A stretch of DNA of 64,000 nucleotides. It comes from Chondrus crispus. Taxonomy: Eukaryota; Rhodophyta; Florideophyceae; Gigartinales; Gigartinaceae. The position numbers and the translations under genes are program-made. The stretch spans positions 309,442 through 373,441 of the forward strand of contig NW_005178593.1 of NCBI RefSeq assembly GCF_000350225.1. The letters run 5' to 3'. Positions within the stretch are counted from its first letter, which is position 1; each line of letters starts with the position of its first letter. The notes beneath the pieces are model-generated. The model was not told the origin of the DNA. It ran no database searches and saw only the letters and a program-made list of their open reading frames with translations. Shown here piece after piece: positions 1 through 9,503 of the stretch.

Positions 1-2
1 TT

Positions 3-557
3 AGAACTCTCATCGCAAGACTGACACTTGGTGGCGAAGTTCCATGCCCTTGGAACCTAAGCACTTGTCCAGAGATGAACGGGCATTACACACGCGATGC
101 GGTATACATGAGAGAACGGCTGCCTGATGGGCGATGCGGAGAGTCGCTCTCGTCAGGCTCTGAAGATGAGGAGCCTGACTTCGACATGGATGAGATACCG
201 ATCGCGGGCGTGGAGTACAATGTGGGAGATCTTGTTGTGGTCCGACCGCACGTCACCCAGCTCAAGTTCGGGAGATTCTGGATTGGAGCGATAGTGAAGC
301 GGAAAAAGACCAATCCTGTTCCTGGGCAAGAGCAACGCATCGCGGTGTTGTGGGTCCAATGGATGGAACCCGAAAATGGAGTCGCAGAGCTGACAGCTAA
401 ATTTTGCCCTGCGGTTGGCGATGCTGACGAAATCTATGTCGATTCCGTTCTCTGCAAATTTCCTAAGCTTCTCCGGAGTGGGCAGCTCCCAGTGAAAGTA
501 CAAAAAGAAATATCGAGGACGTTAGTCACGCGTGAATCTCGAGATGCTGGTGGCTAG
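3..557 (+). CDS. 3' part of a BAH/Tudor-like protein (5' end outside window)
   Basis: The frame is open from the left edge to a TAG at 555-557, so this is the C-terminal part of a longer protein; the ATG at 75 is only the first internal methionine. An acidic stretch (SGSEDEEPDFDMDE) is followed by a domain starting with GDLVVVRP, then FWIGAIVKR and AVLWVQWMEP. This resembles the beta-rich start of BAH or Tudor-like reader domains, and the tail (DEIYVDSVLCKFPKLL) is like domains found at the ends of some transposon proteins. No function is assigned. It could be a chromatin reader or the C-terminus of a mobile-element protein. The domain resemblance is by eye only. Confidence 0.5.
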   Translation, partial: RTLIARLTLGGEVPCPWNLSTCPEMNGHYTRDAVYMRERLPDGRCGESLSSGSEDEEPDFDMDEIPIAGVEYNVGDLVVVRPHVTQLKFGRFWIGAIVKRKKTNPVPGQEQRIAVLWVQWMEPENGVAELTAKFCPAVGDADEIYVDSVLCKFPKLLRSGQLPVKVQKEISRTLVTRESRDAGG

Positions 558-667
558 ATCAGCAAGCGAGGATACAAAGTATTCGGCAGCGCGCTCATGG
601 ATTAAAAATGACGGACCGAGGCTTTCGCGGAGATTTAGTGCAGTTTATGAATATTCAGACTCTGCAC

Positions 668-685
668 ACGGCGTTATAACGCCGT
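668..685. repeat. 18-bp perfect palindrome
   Basis: An ACGGCG/CGCCGT palindrome centred on TTATAA. It lies in the 558-1393 gap, where no coding frame is supported. It may be a protein-binding site or chance; no terminator-like context is clear apart from a short T-run at 695-700. Confidence 0.4.
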
Positions 686-1393
686 CGATGGCGGTTTTTT
701 GATTTGCGGATGATAGTTACAACGGTTTGTGGGAGGAAGAGACGGATTTCTATGACGAAAATGGTGCCCGGAGCTCCGAAGTTGACTATGAGTTGGAGAG
801 AAATAAAAAGGGAGATTTCATGTCGTTATCTTCAAATCCAGTTCCATGTTGTTGTTATATGCACACCTCGCTCAGCACATTAGTCCTGCTTGAACTGTCT
901 CCATGCGTCAACATCTGTCAGTTCACGGCAAACTATAAACGGGTGACAGAGATGTTGTATATCCCCAGCAATCGCATACAAACTTCCCGTGAGAGGGAAC
1001 GAACAAATACCCCTATGAATAATACATGGAATCCTGCTTAGGTAGGCCATATCAGTCCTCATCTTCAAACGGAGATGTCGGGAGATCGATCAAGTGCAGC
1101 AACGCACGTCAGGATCGCGGCGCAGAATGGAGGAAGGCGAGGCGGAAAAACTGGTCGCCAAGCTCAAGCGAATGTGTGGGTGCTCGGGGACGCCGTCACC
1201 GGCAAATCACGCATTGGAAGGCGACCAGGGAATGACGATAGCGGCGGAAACGCACCAAGTGCGGAGACGGGGACGGAAGGCTTGGAAATTGAATATCAAA
1301 AGTAAAGAGGGGCTAGGAAGGGGGAAGGGTGAAAGATTAAATATATGGCTCCCAGTGTTCTGTGTACAATGCTCCACTCCAACTTTCTCGAAC

Positions 1394-1798
1394 TCAACTT
1401 TCACATTTTTTGGCTCGCGAGGATCCCTCCCAGATGCATGAGCCGAATCCTGTCCACTGTTTACATTTCTTCGCTCGGAATCCACGCTGCCGTTGTTTCG
1501 ATTGACGAAGACTGAACCCACTGTCAGCAAGCACCCGATAATGTTTATTGAGGTCATAAGAGGTCCAAATATATTTGTTGGCAGAAGGAAATCGTAAAAC
1601 TTCGGAAAAAAACACTGTCATAACTCTCAGATCGCTGTAAGTAAGGGTATGATATCCCGAAATGTCGATATTCTTTGCCTTGGCTAATATTTTTGCCTCT
1701 TCCAAACACCGAGTATCGTTTATTCGTTCTTTGCTGACAGTGTTATGGGGATAGGGATATGAGCTGATGAACACGTCAACTTCTCTACGTGGCGACGG
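1394..1798 (-). CDS. Possible exon of unrecognised protein
   Basis: The minus frame is open from 1798 (just inside an upstream TGA at 1799-1801) to 1394. It contains VDVFISSYPYPHN followed by a charged helical stretch and TSYDLNKHYRVLADSGF. The first part reads like a folded domain, and DVFI motifs occur near the start of some glycosyltransferase-like folds, but I do not recognise a family. The last 40 residues are low in order and may be non-coding. There is no in-frame ATG at the start, so it would need a spliced 5' exon. It could also be chance or a gene relic. Confidence 0.3.
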   Translation of the reverse strand, partial: PSPRREVDVFISSYPYPHNTVSKERINDTRCLEEAKILAKAKNIDISGYHTLTYSDLRVMTVFFSEVLRFPSANKYIWTSYDLNKHYRVLADSGFSLRQSKQRQRGFRAKKCKQWTGFGSCIWEGSSRAKKCES

Positions 1799-1815
1799 TC
1801 ACGTGGTGATCAGCG

Positions 1816-1871
1816 TCGGCTAGGCTGTGCTGGCCTGCTTCGCATGAAGCAGGCCAACTCAGCCTAGCCGA
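1816..1871. repeat. 26-bp inverted repeat with 4-nt loop
   Basis: Left arm 1816-1841 and right arm 1846-1871 pair at 24 of 26 positions around the loop GCAT. It lies 137 bp upstream of the methyltransferase-like start at 2008. The reading frame of that gene is open from about 1810 through the hairpin, without a methionine. It could be a folded RNA element, a recombination footprint or a small-RNA precursor. Confidence 0.75.
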
Positions 1872-2007
1872 GTCATCTCACTGTGCTGATGGCACTGGAT
1901 CCTTTACAACATCGAGTGAGGACGCATCGCGCAGCAGCTCGCTTGCAGAGGACTACGATCAGAAGCAATTTGCTAGATTTATCGCACATCTGCTCGAAGT
2001 CGGCGAA

Positions 2008-5000
2008 ATGGAAAGCCCGCCGGCCGGTGATGGTCATGAGGCCGAGAGCGCAATGTCTTTCGCCGACATGTTTGACGGCTTCGTGCACGTTGACCCGGCG
2101 AGGTGTGTGCCCGGTGCGCGCATTCGCGCTGTCTCTAAATCTCGTGTACGTGCGCTCGCCCACAGCATCTCAACTCTGTCTTTTGTGTCAGCTTCCGCGG
2201 CCCTGACTGTGTACAAGGCGCTGCCGTCGGATCTCGTTCAAGCCGGCAAGGCCGTTGACGACCCAACCGCCGAGCGCGCAATCCAAGAGGGGGAAAAGAC
2301 GGGAAATGTGTGGTATGGTGTGTGCGATGGCGCCGCGTTGCTCGAAGCCCTGGTTATGCTGGCAGAGGAGGCTCCCACTGCACAAGATCGCAAGGACTTC
2401 AAGGAGATGCGGCCACAAGCCCGACTGCTCCGAACGTGCAGCAGGCATTCCATGGTTATGCTGGGCACGATGCTTAATGCCGCGTCATCCAATCGCGTGA
2501 AGCTCACCTACGCCGATATGCTTGTGGCTGGCAAGCACCTTCTCGACCAAGTCAGAGCTGTAGATGGAGAGTTACACCTCGTGCGACGGGCCATGGACAT
2601 GTATCATTCTCTTGCCAGTAATGGCCGCAGAAAGGATGCAGCAGCCTATGCCCGCGTTTCGGACAATTCCAAGTTTGCCTCTTCTCCCGCTCAGGGATTT
2701 GAATCTGAGAACACATTTCGGCAGCGCCTGCAGATTGCACGGAAGTTTCATTGGCCGGCGCTCTACCTCATGCAGAGCGTGATGACGGAGATCGGATACG
2801 AAAATCTCTGGACGTCTTCAAACACGAAGGCAACTGGGATTCACAAGCTGACTAGCCTACAACAAAAGAGATTGATTACGCGCGTGAAATTTCTCAAGAA
2901 AGATACCGGGGCGGTGACAAAATCACAGGTGGATGCTGCTAGCTTTGCCATGACCGTAACGTCCGCGCATATTTCTCGGCTACTCGGCTATCTGGGCTAC
3001 AATGTCTACGTGAACGATGATGCTGGCCTCGAGGCAGTGGACGAGAACTGTACAGTACCAGAGAAAACCCCGACGGGTGAATTTCGTCGCGAGCTGCTGC
3101 ATATGGTGAACACTGGCGCGGCAGACAAATTGATTGCAGAGCAGATTTCAGACCAGGGAACAGCTGCTGACACCTCCCACATGATCCCGCCCGCACTCCT
3201 GCAGGCGGCACGGGCGGGGGGGGAGGACAGCGCGACAAGATGCCGCGTAGCTGAGGGAAGGACTAACGTCGCTCAGGTGTCTCGAAACGGGGTCGCAGAA
3301 AAAAATGAAATGGGCGACAGCGAAAGCGGTGGTCCTGCACCGGTTCATCCAGAATTATCTGATGGAGAACGCCCCCTTTCTGATTACGATGTTCAGAGTG
3401 CTCCACATACGCCGGGATTACCCAATGATCCAAACACTCCAGGCTCACCCACGGCTCTACAGATGCCCCTACCGAAAGGGAAGCAGGTGCTCAACATCGA
3501 AGCATCCGCTGTAGCAAGAGAAAAGCTCTCTTGCATGAATATCGAAATGTTCCGCGAGTCGTTCGAATTATTCTCATCAAAATCGTACTTTGGAGATCAT
3601 GTTCGAGGCAGAGCAATGCTCGTCATTGTCGATCTATCCTATAATATTGGCGTATCAAAGGGCACTAGAGACTTTATTAGCGCGGAAGATGTGAAGCGAG
3701 TCGTAACTCATGCAGCAGAGGCCTGTGCAACGCGTGGGAATATACTGCTTTTCTGTTCATGGCAGACCTATGTCCTAATTGTGACAACACTACAGAACAT
3801 GGGCTCGAGTTGTCCGGTTTACTTCAACATAATACCAATTACCATCGAAAGGGAAGTAGTGCTTCGGCGACGAGCGCCTGGGAAGATGATGAGACCGGAT
3901 AACGGACAGGAACTGGTTCTTGTGCTCTACAAAAGCATCGATCGATTTACGCATTTGGACCAGCCCTATTCATATCTTAAACATACGACGCGAGCTCGAA
4001 CAGTGAATATTATCGACCATGTCCGTCCCTTTTCGGGTAAGTTCCTGTGGAACTCCTATTTTGAGGGATACCTCGATACGGACGACGTCTACAGCACTCA
4101 GACCTCTGGGCTCCGTGCGCCGCGCGGCTCGCGGCGCCGTAAGCAAATTCGTCCTGAGCAGAAGTCGATAGACCTCCTGAAAGACTTGGGCCTTGCTTAC
4201 TGCAAGCCCGGCGGGCTCTGGTACGACTGCATGTGCGGAACAGGTACAGCCGGGATTGCTGCGCTTGAACTCGGATCTCCTGCTGTAATGACGGACATTG
4301 ACTTCGACTGTATTGACGCATCCGCACCGCTGCTTTTGCAGCTTCTAGAGAAACGTAAGATGATGCAAGGAGCGAAGAAACATCTCCAGCGTCGCAAAAA
4401 CACGTTGCCGGAGTCTTCCTCCGACGAAGGACCTGAAAAAGCCGAGGTCTCATCCCATTTAGGATCCGTTTCTGAACAAGAGAGCCACGCTGGTGATGAC
4501 GACATGATAAATGCGAGCGAAATCGATGCAAATGTTGAGCCAGGCAGCGGTGAAGGAGCAAGGAGCGCAATTCGTGATGGCTGCGATATAATAAAAATCG
4601 GCAAAGACGACGAAAGGGAAGAGGCGGAGCCGCCTACGAAGAAGCAAAAGATGGAGATTGCCGGCGGCGATGCTGACACGGATCAGCAACTCCTGCAGCT
4701 ACTTGATCAAATGTCTTCGAGCAGAAATTTGCCATTGATGCGCAAGAGGAGGGGTCGGAGGATGACAGCTGCCAGAGGGTTTAGATGCGCAGCAGCCTCC
4801 ATCTGCGCAGTTCTCAGTGATGATGAGCTGACGTTTGACATGAAATGCGGGAACATGGCGTGCGCGAGTGATGCGAATGGCGGTGGACGTCTGCATGATA
4901 TGTGTGCAGGGAAGGTATGGATGAGCACTGCGGCAAAGAAGCTGGATTTGTGGAGCGAGCCAGCGAATGGCGAGCCGGGATACTGCTCCCTCACATGCTG

Positions 5001-5031
5001 GAAGATGGTAGCGAGATCAGCCCGCATGTAA
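2008..5031 (+). CDS. Permuted N6/N4 DNA methyltransferase-like protein
   Basis: This is a 1007-residue single-frame protein. Residues 1-330 are helical and unrecognised; 380-480 are low-complexity and acidic. From about 530 there is a Rossmann-like methyltransferase in the permuted (beta-class) order. A catalytic-motif equivalent IVDLSYNIG (D542-Y545) comes first, where known enzymes have DPPY/SPPY. It is followed by a putative target-recognition stretch. Then comes RPEQKSIDLL, matching the HPTQKP motif, and DCMCGTGTAG (740-749), matching DPFxGxGT of the SAM-binding loop, with TDID (762-765) after it. An acidic linker with PPTKKQK, a possible nuclear localisation signal, precedes a Cys-rich C-terminus (CGNMAC, HDMC, YCSLTC) that looks zinc-binding. 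The P-to-L/S change in motif IV makes activity uncertain. ATG 2008 is the first in frame, although the frame is open to 1810, so a spliced N-terminus is possible. The fold call is from motifs only. Confidence 0.7.
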   Translation: MESPPAGDGHEAESAMSFADMFDGFVHVDPARCVPGARIRAVSKSRVRALAHSISTLSFVSASAALTVYKALPSDLVQAGKAVDDPTAERAIQEGEKTGNVWYGVCDGAALLEALVMLAEEAPTAQDRKDFKEMRPQARLLRTCSRHSMVMLGTMLNAASSNRVKLTYADMLVAGKHLLDQVRAVDGELHLVRRAMDMYHSLASNGRRKDAAAYARVSDNSKFASSPAQGFESENTFRQRLQIARKFHWPALYLMQSVMTEIGYENLWTSSNTKATGIHKLTSLQQKRLITRVKFLKKDTGAVTKSQVDAASFAMTVTSAHISRLLGYLGYNVYVNDDAGLEAVDENCTVPEKTPTGEFRRELLHMVNTGAADKLIAEQISDQGTAADTSHMIPPALLQAARAGGEDSATRCRVAEGRTNVAQVSRNGVAEKNEMGDSESGGPAPVHPELSDGERPLSDYDVQSAPHTPGLPNDPNTPGSPTALQMPLPKGKQVLNIEASAVAREKLSCMNIEMFRESFELFSSKSYFGDHVRGRAMLVIVDLSYNIGVSKGTRDFISAEDVKRVVTHAAEACATRGNILLFCSWQTYVLIVTTLQNMGSSCPVYFNIIPITIEREVVLRRRAPGKMMRPDNGQELVLVLYKSIDRFTHLDQPYSYLKHTTRARTVNIIDHVRPFSGKFLWNSYFEGYLDTDDVYSTQTSGLRAPRGSRRRKQIRPEQKSIDLLKDLGLAYCKPGGLWYDCMCGTGTAGIAALELGSPAVMTDIDFDCIDASAPLLLQLLEKRKMMQGAKKHLQRRKNTLPESSSDEGPEKAEVSSHLGSVSEQESHAGDDDMINASEIDANVEPGSGEGARSAIRDGCDIIKIGKDDEREEAEPPTKKQKMEIAGGDADTDQQLLQLLDQMSSSRNLPLMRKRRGRRMTAARGFRCAAASICAVLSDDELTFDMKCGNMACASDANGGGRLHDMCAGKVWMSTAAKKLDLWSEPANGEPGYCSLTCWKMVARSARM

Positions 5032-5558
5032 AAGTTTCTTCCTGGCCTCTTTAGGTAGTGCAGGATGTTTTTTGTCTGAAGTCCTTGACATCTGTCAATG
5101 GTCCGCCTTGACAACGAAGAATAAATCACGACTTAGTGCACTCAGTAAGCACAGCTCTGCTGTCAATTTTCTCAGCTCTCAGTTAGGTCCCTACTGCGTT
5201 GCAGCAGAATAGTAAGAAGACGTGCAAGAGGAGCGGAACGGGGACAACACCGACGACCTCGGTAGTAGATTACAAGCAAGAAACGAGGTTCAAAAATGAA
5301 AACGATGAGGAAGCAAAGACAACGACGCACAGGAAGGAAACAAAAGCGAATGTCAGACGCGATGATGCTGAGGACGAGAGTGAGATGACGACATGGTACG
5401 GATGAATCTAGTGGCAAAGGCATTTTTCGGAACAGGGGGTACTGACAAGCCAGACTTTCATGCGATGAAGGAGGGTGAAGTCGGACGGACTTTCCCCTAA
5501 GGCTGTGGACTTGGGCGCAGAAGTGCTGCCAGGGTGGGGCAGCTGTGAGGGGGTCAGG
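5032..5558. other. Intergenic, nothing recognised
   Basis: Between the methyltransferase-like stop and the next ATG there are only short charged frames without domain character. No repeat or RNA gene was seen. Confidence 0.4.
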
Positions 5559-6086
5559 ATGAAGAAGCGTCGCAAGGACGGGCAGGCTGAAAGCGCGTTT
5601 GCGCGGGCCTCTCGCGAGCGCTTGGCCACGGGTCGCTCGAAGGCGCTCTGCGCTAGCGCGGACTGGGACCTGTCGCGCGTGATCCTGGACGAGCGGCAGA
5701 TCAACCAGGCGACGCAGTTGAAGCTGGCTTCGGGCCCGTTTCCGTTCACGTTCGGGGCGCAGTGGCCGCGCGACGCGACCGCGCCCGTGTGCTGCGACCT
5801 GCCCACAGTGCGGGCTTTCCAGGAGCAGGTCACCGGGCGCATCAAGGAGATGGCCACTATTTCTTCCAAGCCTATCAGCCTCTCAAGCGGGCTTGCCGCC
5901 GTCCTGCAAGACCGCAAGCGCAAGATCGAGGCGAGCAGTGGGGTTTTAGCGCGGCATCAGCAGAGTTGTGTCACGTCCACGCGCTGGATTCGATCCGCCG
6001 CTTTGATCCGACCGCATCCCACCCAATCGTTGCCCGCGTTGTGCGTTGTGTCACCCTCTAATTTACTCCGCTGTTCCGTACGATAG
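5559..6086 (+). CDS. Unrecognised basic protein, possibly 5' exon
   Basis: Starting at the ATG MKKRRKDGQAES, the frame is GC-rich at third positions and codes for a basic, helical protein with ADWDLSRVILDERQ and LPTVRAFQEQVTGRIKEM. The N-terminal KKRRK could be a nuclear localisation signal. Coding character is good to about 5940 (QDRKRKIEAS) and then fades, so the true gene may be spliced near there, or this may be a fragment. No family was recognised. It is on the same strand as the methyltransferase-like gene upstream and the NT-C2 gene downstream. Confidence 0.4.
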   Translation: MKKRRKDGQAESAFARASRERLATGRSKALCASADWDLSRVILDERQINQATQLKLASGPFPFTFGAQWPRDATAPVCCDLPTVRAFQEQVTGRIKEMATISSKPISLSSGLAAVLQDRKRKIEASSGVLARHQQSCVTSTRWIRSAALIRPHPTQSLPALCVVSPSNLLRCSVR

Positions 6087-6217
6087 GCCGGCCCCCGTCA
6101 ATTCATTCACCTCCCCCCAGCCTGCCAACATTTATTATTATACGCACCGTGCTCTATCCCCAGCCCAGCTCCCCTGGCCCTCTCCCCATTCGCAGTGTCT
6201 CACCCTCCCATCACAAT

Positions 6218-7379
6218 ATGAAGCCCTCTTCTTCAAAGCTCATCGGCAAGGTGAGCTCCATGCGCAATTTGAACAAGCTCGAGTACAAGTTGGGGTTCGA
6301 CCTCCACATCGAGTCCGTGGACAAGATTATAGCATCAAGTGATTTTGTCGTTACCTGGGAACGGGGAGCCAAGGTTATGTTAATGAAGGCTGCAAAAATT
6401 GACAGGTCTTCTCGCATCGCTCATTTCGGAGGCGAAGTTCTTTCACAAGAAGTCACTCTCTTCAAGAAGAAGGAGGGCTCCAACTTCGAAGACAAAGTCT
6501 ACAGGCTTGCCGTTCGTCAGAACTCTCAGCGTGGTAAGATTATCGGCAAGATTAAGCTCCTTTTTGCCGATTATGTTGAGATTCCGTCATACTCGAAGCG
6601 CGTGGGCGCCCCGCTTTCCTGTGGTGGCCGTATCGCCATGTGCGTCGTTTCTACGTTTCTCACAGAGGCAAAAAATAGGAAACCATCTCGCGGCACAGCC
6701 CTCTTCGGCTCTTACGATCCGGGATCAGATGACCAGTCATCTACGGTCGGAGATGACGACGAAGGTCGGAAATCGATGCCGGTGATTCTCTAGACGACAT
6801 CGGTGTTGACGATGCTACCCTTAACGTGCAACCACCGCAACCTAAATCGCAGCAATACTTGAGAAACCCCTCGAATCTTAATCGTCAAGGGAATACACCC
6901 GCTCCTGGAGATCCTGTACAGAAGTCAAAGATACAACGCAAGCCATCTGCGTCACCGAGAACCGTGTTTTCAGGGACTGACTTGTCACTTGGAACCTCAT
7001 ACAGCAGTCATTTTAGAAGTACTGAGACGGACGTCGGTGCCATTAACACGGCAGGACCATCACGGGTTGAGTGTGACAAGCTGCGTAGGGAAAATCGAGC
7101 GCTCAGGCGACAGAACGATGAACTTCTTCAAGACAAGGAATCGCTTGAACGGGAGCTAGAGGACAGCCGGTATGGAGAAGACGCAGAATCTCTTGAAAAC
7201 TGATGGCAGAAAACACAGCTCTGAGACGAGATGTAGGGGATCTGGAGGTAAAGCTTTCAAGGGAGCCCGTCTATTCAGATGTCGTGCGTGATTTGCGAGA
7301 GGCGAAAATGGCACTCGCTATTCTAACTTTGGAGAAAGATGAGTTTCACCAGCAATTGAGAAAGCTGAGGAGGGGTTAA
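6218..7379 (+). CDS. NT-C2 domain and coiled-coil protein, two frame breaks
   Basis: ATG 6218 (MKPSSSKLIGK) opens a frame to 6793 that matches the NT-C2 (N-terminal C2) pattern: LGFDLHIESVDKI, VVTWERGAKV, SQEVTLFKKKEG, VYRLAVRQ, GKIKLLFADYVEIPS and a closing hydrophobic strand. Coding then continues one frame back from about 6757-6790 (acidic, then Ser/Pro-rich) into a coiled coil ending at 7203 (LRRENRALRRQNDELLQDKE). It then moves one further frame back, from 7203 to a TAA ending at 7379, again a coiled coil. NT-C2 plus coiled coil is the layout of EEIG1/EHBP1-type and plant PMI1/myosin-heavy-chain-like proteins, which link membranes, organelles and actin. The two -1 steps are too closely placed for normal introns, so they are sequence errors or a recent pseudogene. 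Confidence 0.72.
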
Positions 7380-7762
7380 GAAGTGACAGGACGGTGTTCC
7401 TGTCAGTGAGCAGTCAGGAAGTCGGTCGGGGAGTACTGCCACTGCAGATGCGACTTATTTGGCACCATGAAAGGGGGCCTTCATGCTTGGTAGATATAAC
7501 TTGAAGATGGTTGTGGTTCGGATGACTACTAGTTCGACTTATGTGTGTAGCACGTCAAATACAGCATTCCAGACATATATAAACGTGGAAATGACTTTTT
7601 GAACAACGAGAAAACGTTGCATCATCTTCGTATATTGTGGGAGGGCAAAGACGACCAGGATTGCCCCCGAAGTAATATCTACCTACGGTACATAGGCAAA
7701 TCTCGCTCCGAGTCTATATAAATACATACACAACATCTAACTCTCGAGGGCAAAAAACCTTA

Positions 7763-8041
7763 CTAGCTGCTTCCGCCACCGCCACCACCAGCACTGCTGC
7801 CATCTCCAAAAGCGAAATAACTGCCATCAGCCCCCGACTGCCGCGCCTCAGCGACAGCAGCCGTATCCAACTGCGTCAATTCAGGACTTGTAGTCATGGG
7901 CGTTTGATCGCGTCGATGTGAATTCCAGTCGTTCATCATGTCGAGTGTGATAAAATCGCTGTAAAAATGATGAGCCCTTCGCATGCGAAAGTTATACTCC
8001 GGTTCATAAACATCTCCGCCACTGGGTTGACCGTTATTCGT
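7763..8041 (-). CDS. 3' end of a minus-strand gene cut near an LTR
   Basis: The minus frame is open from 8041 to a stop at 7763. It encodes NGQPSGGDVYEPEYNF, then RMRRAHHFYSDFITLDMM, a Ser/Thr/Ala-rich stretch and a Gly-rich end. It has no methionine at the beginning, so the 5' part is in another exon or was lost beside the retroelement that begins near 8245. No family was recognised. It is convergent with the NT-C2 gene; the 7380-7762 interval between them has no coding signal. Confidence 0.45.
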   Translation of the reverse strand, partial: TNNGQPSGGDVYEPEYNFRMRRAHHFYSDFITLDMMNDWNSHRRDQTPMTTSPELTQLDTAAVAEARQSGADGSYFAFGDGSSAGGGGGGSS

Positions 8042-8244
8042 TCAGGCCTCGACTGTTTTCGGCTCCAGGACCGCTCTGTCGAGATAGGGAAGTGGCGCAG
8101 GTGGGTGCAGATACGATCGGTGACGACAGCGATGAGGGAAATGTGGATATGGCATCCGGTAATGGAATGGAAGAGGCAATAAAGACGACGACCGGACAAG
8201 AGACTAGCAAAGACGACGTCCAGTACGTAAGGTTCGCGCTGCAA

Positions 8245-9383
8245 TGTACAGTATTTAGTTGAAATTTTCATATTAAATATACACTTACCGGCTACCGTGA
8301 TGGCGTGACAGTCACGGAGAGGGCTACAAGAGCACCAAGAGACCTCCCTGGGTCAAAATGCAAGCAGAAGACGCTAAAATACTTGCAGAACCCCTAAGGG
8401 GCCCCCATTACTTATTGTCTAGTGTTTTCAATGACTGCAGAATGGTTAAGCAACTTTTGGTGGGCTTATAACATAACTAAAGAAAAGAACGATCTTTGCA
8501 CTAGAAACCGATCTACCAGAAACCCCTGTTTATCGCCTTGGTCGAAGTCCGTCTTTCCCAAGACGCTCCTTTTTACCACAGATTACGTTATCCTTTGCGC
8601 TCGGGGTTCCCTTTCCTTTTCCTTTGTGTCACCTATCCTTTTCTATTTCTATCTCTATTTCTATTCCCCTATCTTGTGTTGGATCCACAGTGCCTGATTG
8701 CAATCTGCATTGTGACGACTGGAGTCATCGGGTTCTTGTGTTGGTTCTTTTGTTTGTTGTTGGTGCCATCGGCTTTGGTTGCAACCGGACCGGTGTAGGT
8801 GTCTTGGCCATCGGGCGACACGTGGGTGTAGCGCTGCTACTTGTTTACGTCCAACGACGGAGGCTGTTGCGACGACGTCTCCCTCGAAGGTCCTGTTGTG
8901 TATACAGGACAGTGTTGGTTCCATCGGATACAGGTTGCGACCGTTCCGGTGTCGGTACTTTGCCATCCAGCAGTACGGAGGTGTAGCGCTGCTACGTGTT
9001 TGCTAATTCCCGTCGGGCTGCGTTGTGACGCCCCCGTCGAAGACCTTATCAAGGGTATAAGGTGTAACAGGCGCTCCGCGAGCATTGGCATTACGACCCA
9101 TCGGGCACGGCTTCCTAATCACCGCCCCGAACTCGCCGAGCAACTGCCTGTACAAGACTCTACCACCATTCTTCCCGGGGCGGGCCTCTTCCTTTTGCCC
9201 CTCCCCTATTAGGGACTTGAGCTACTGTGGGCCGCAAACCCACTTAAAGGGAAAGAGAGAATCGGACACTCCGTAGGGCTGTGCCGTCGACAACTCTTGT
9301 TGGTTGTTGGTTGTTGGTTGTTGTTTGTGTTGTCGCTGGACCATTGGACTCTGGTTCCGACCTGACAGGCACATTGTACTACA
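8245..9383 (+). repeat. 5' LTR of gypsy copy 1 (left end uncertain)
   Basis: The 3' end is clear: GCACATTGTACTACA finishes at 9383, matching the CTACA end of the copy-2 LTRs. From about 8534 (CGCCTTGGTCGAAGTCCGTC) it aligns with 17140 onward and 43058 onward. The U3 part is too diverged to place the start; TGTACAG at 8245 and TGTCTAG at 8417 are candidates. TTATAA at 8466 could be the TATA box. Confidence 0.7.
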
Positions 9384-9387
9384 TAAG

Positions 9388-9405
9388 TGGTCTCCCGTCC
9401 TAGAC
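9388..9405 (+). other. Primer-binding site, copy 1
   Basis: TGGTCTCCCGTCCTAGAC begins 4 nt after the LTR end. The same site, TGGTCTCCCGACCTAGAA, follows the copy-2 LTR. It starts with the TGG that pairs with a tRNA CCA end. The tRNA identity was not determined. Confidence 0.6.
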
Positions 9406-9503
9406 TCTGGAAACTACGAAGCCCGACCTAGAATCTAGAACTGAAATCAGAAGTCGGAAATAGGTAAATTAGTTCGATAGGTCTCGTTTATTAAGAGCGG
9501 ACC

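Noticed and set aside
2008..5031. Restriction-modification system
   Set aside because: No restriction endonuclease neighbour; the protein is nuclear-like with acidic and zinc-like regions in a eukaryotic context.
6764..6792. GT...AG intron joining the NT-C2 frames
   Set aside because: It would be only 29 nt, too short for splicing in known nuclear genes; a frameshift is simpler.
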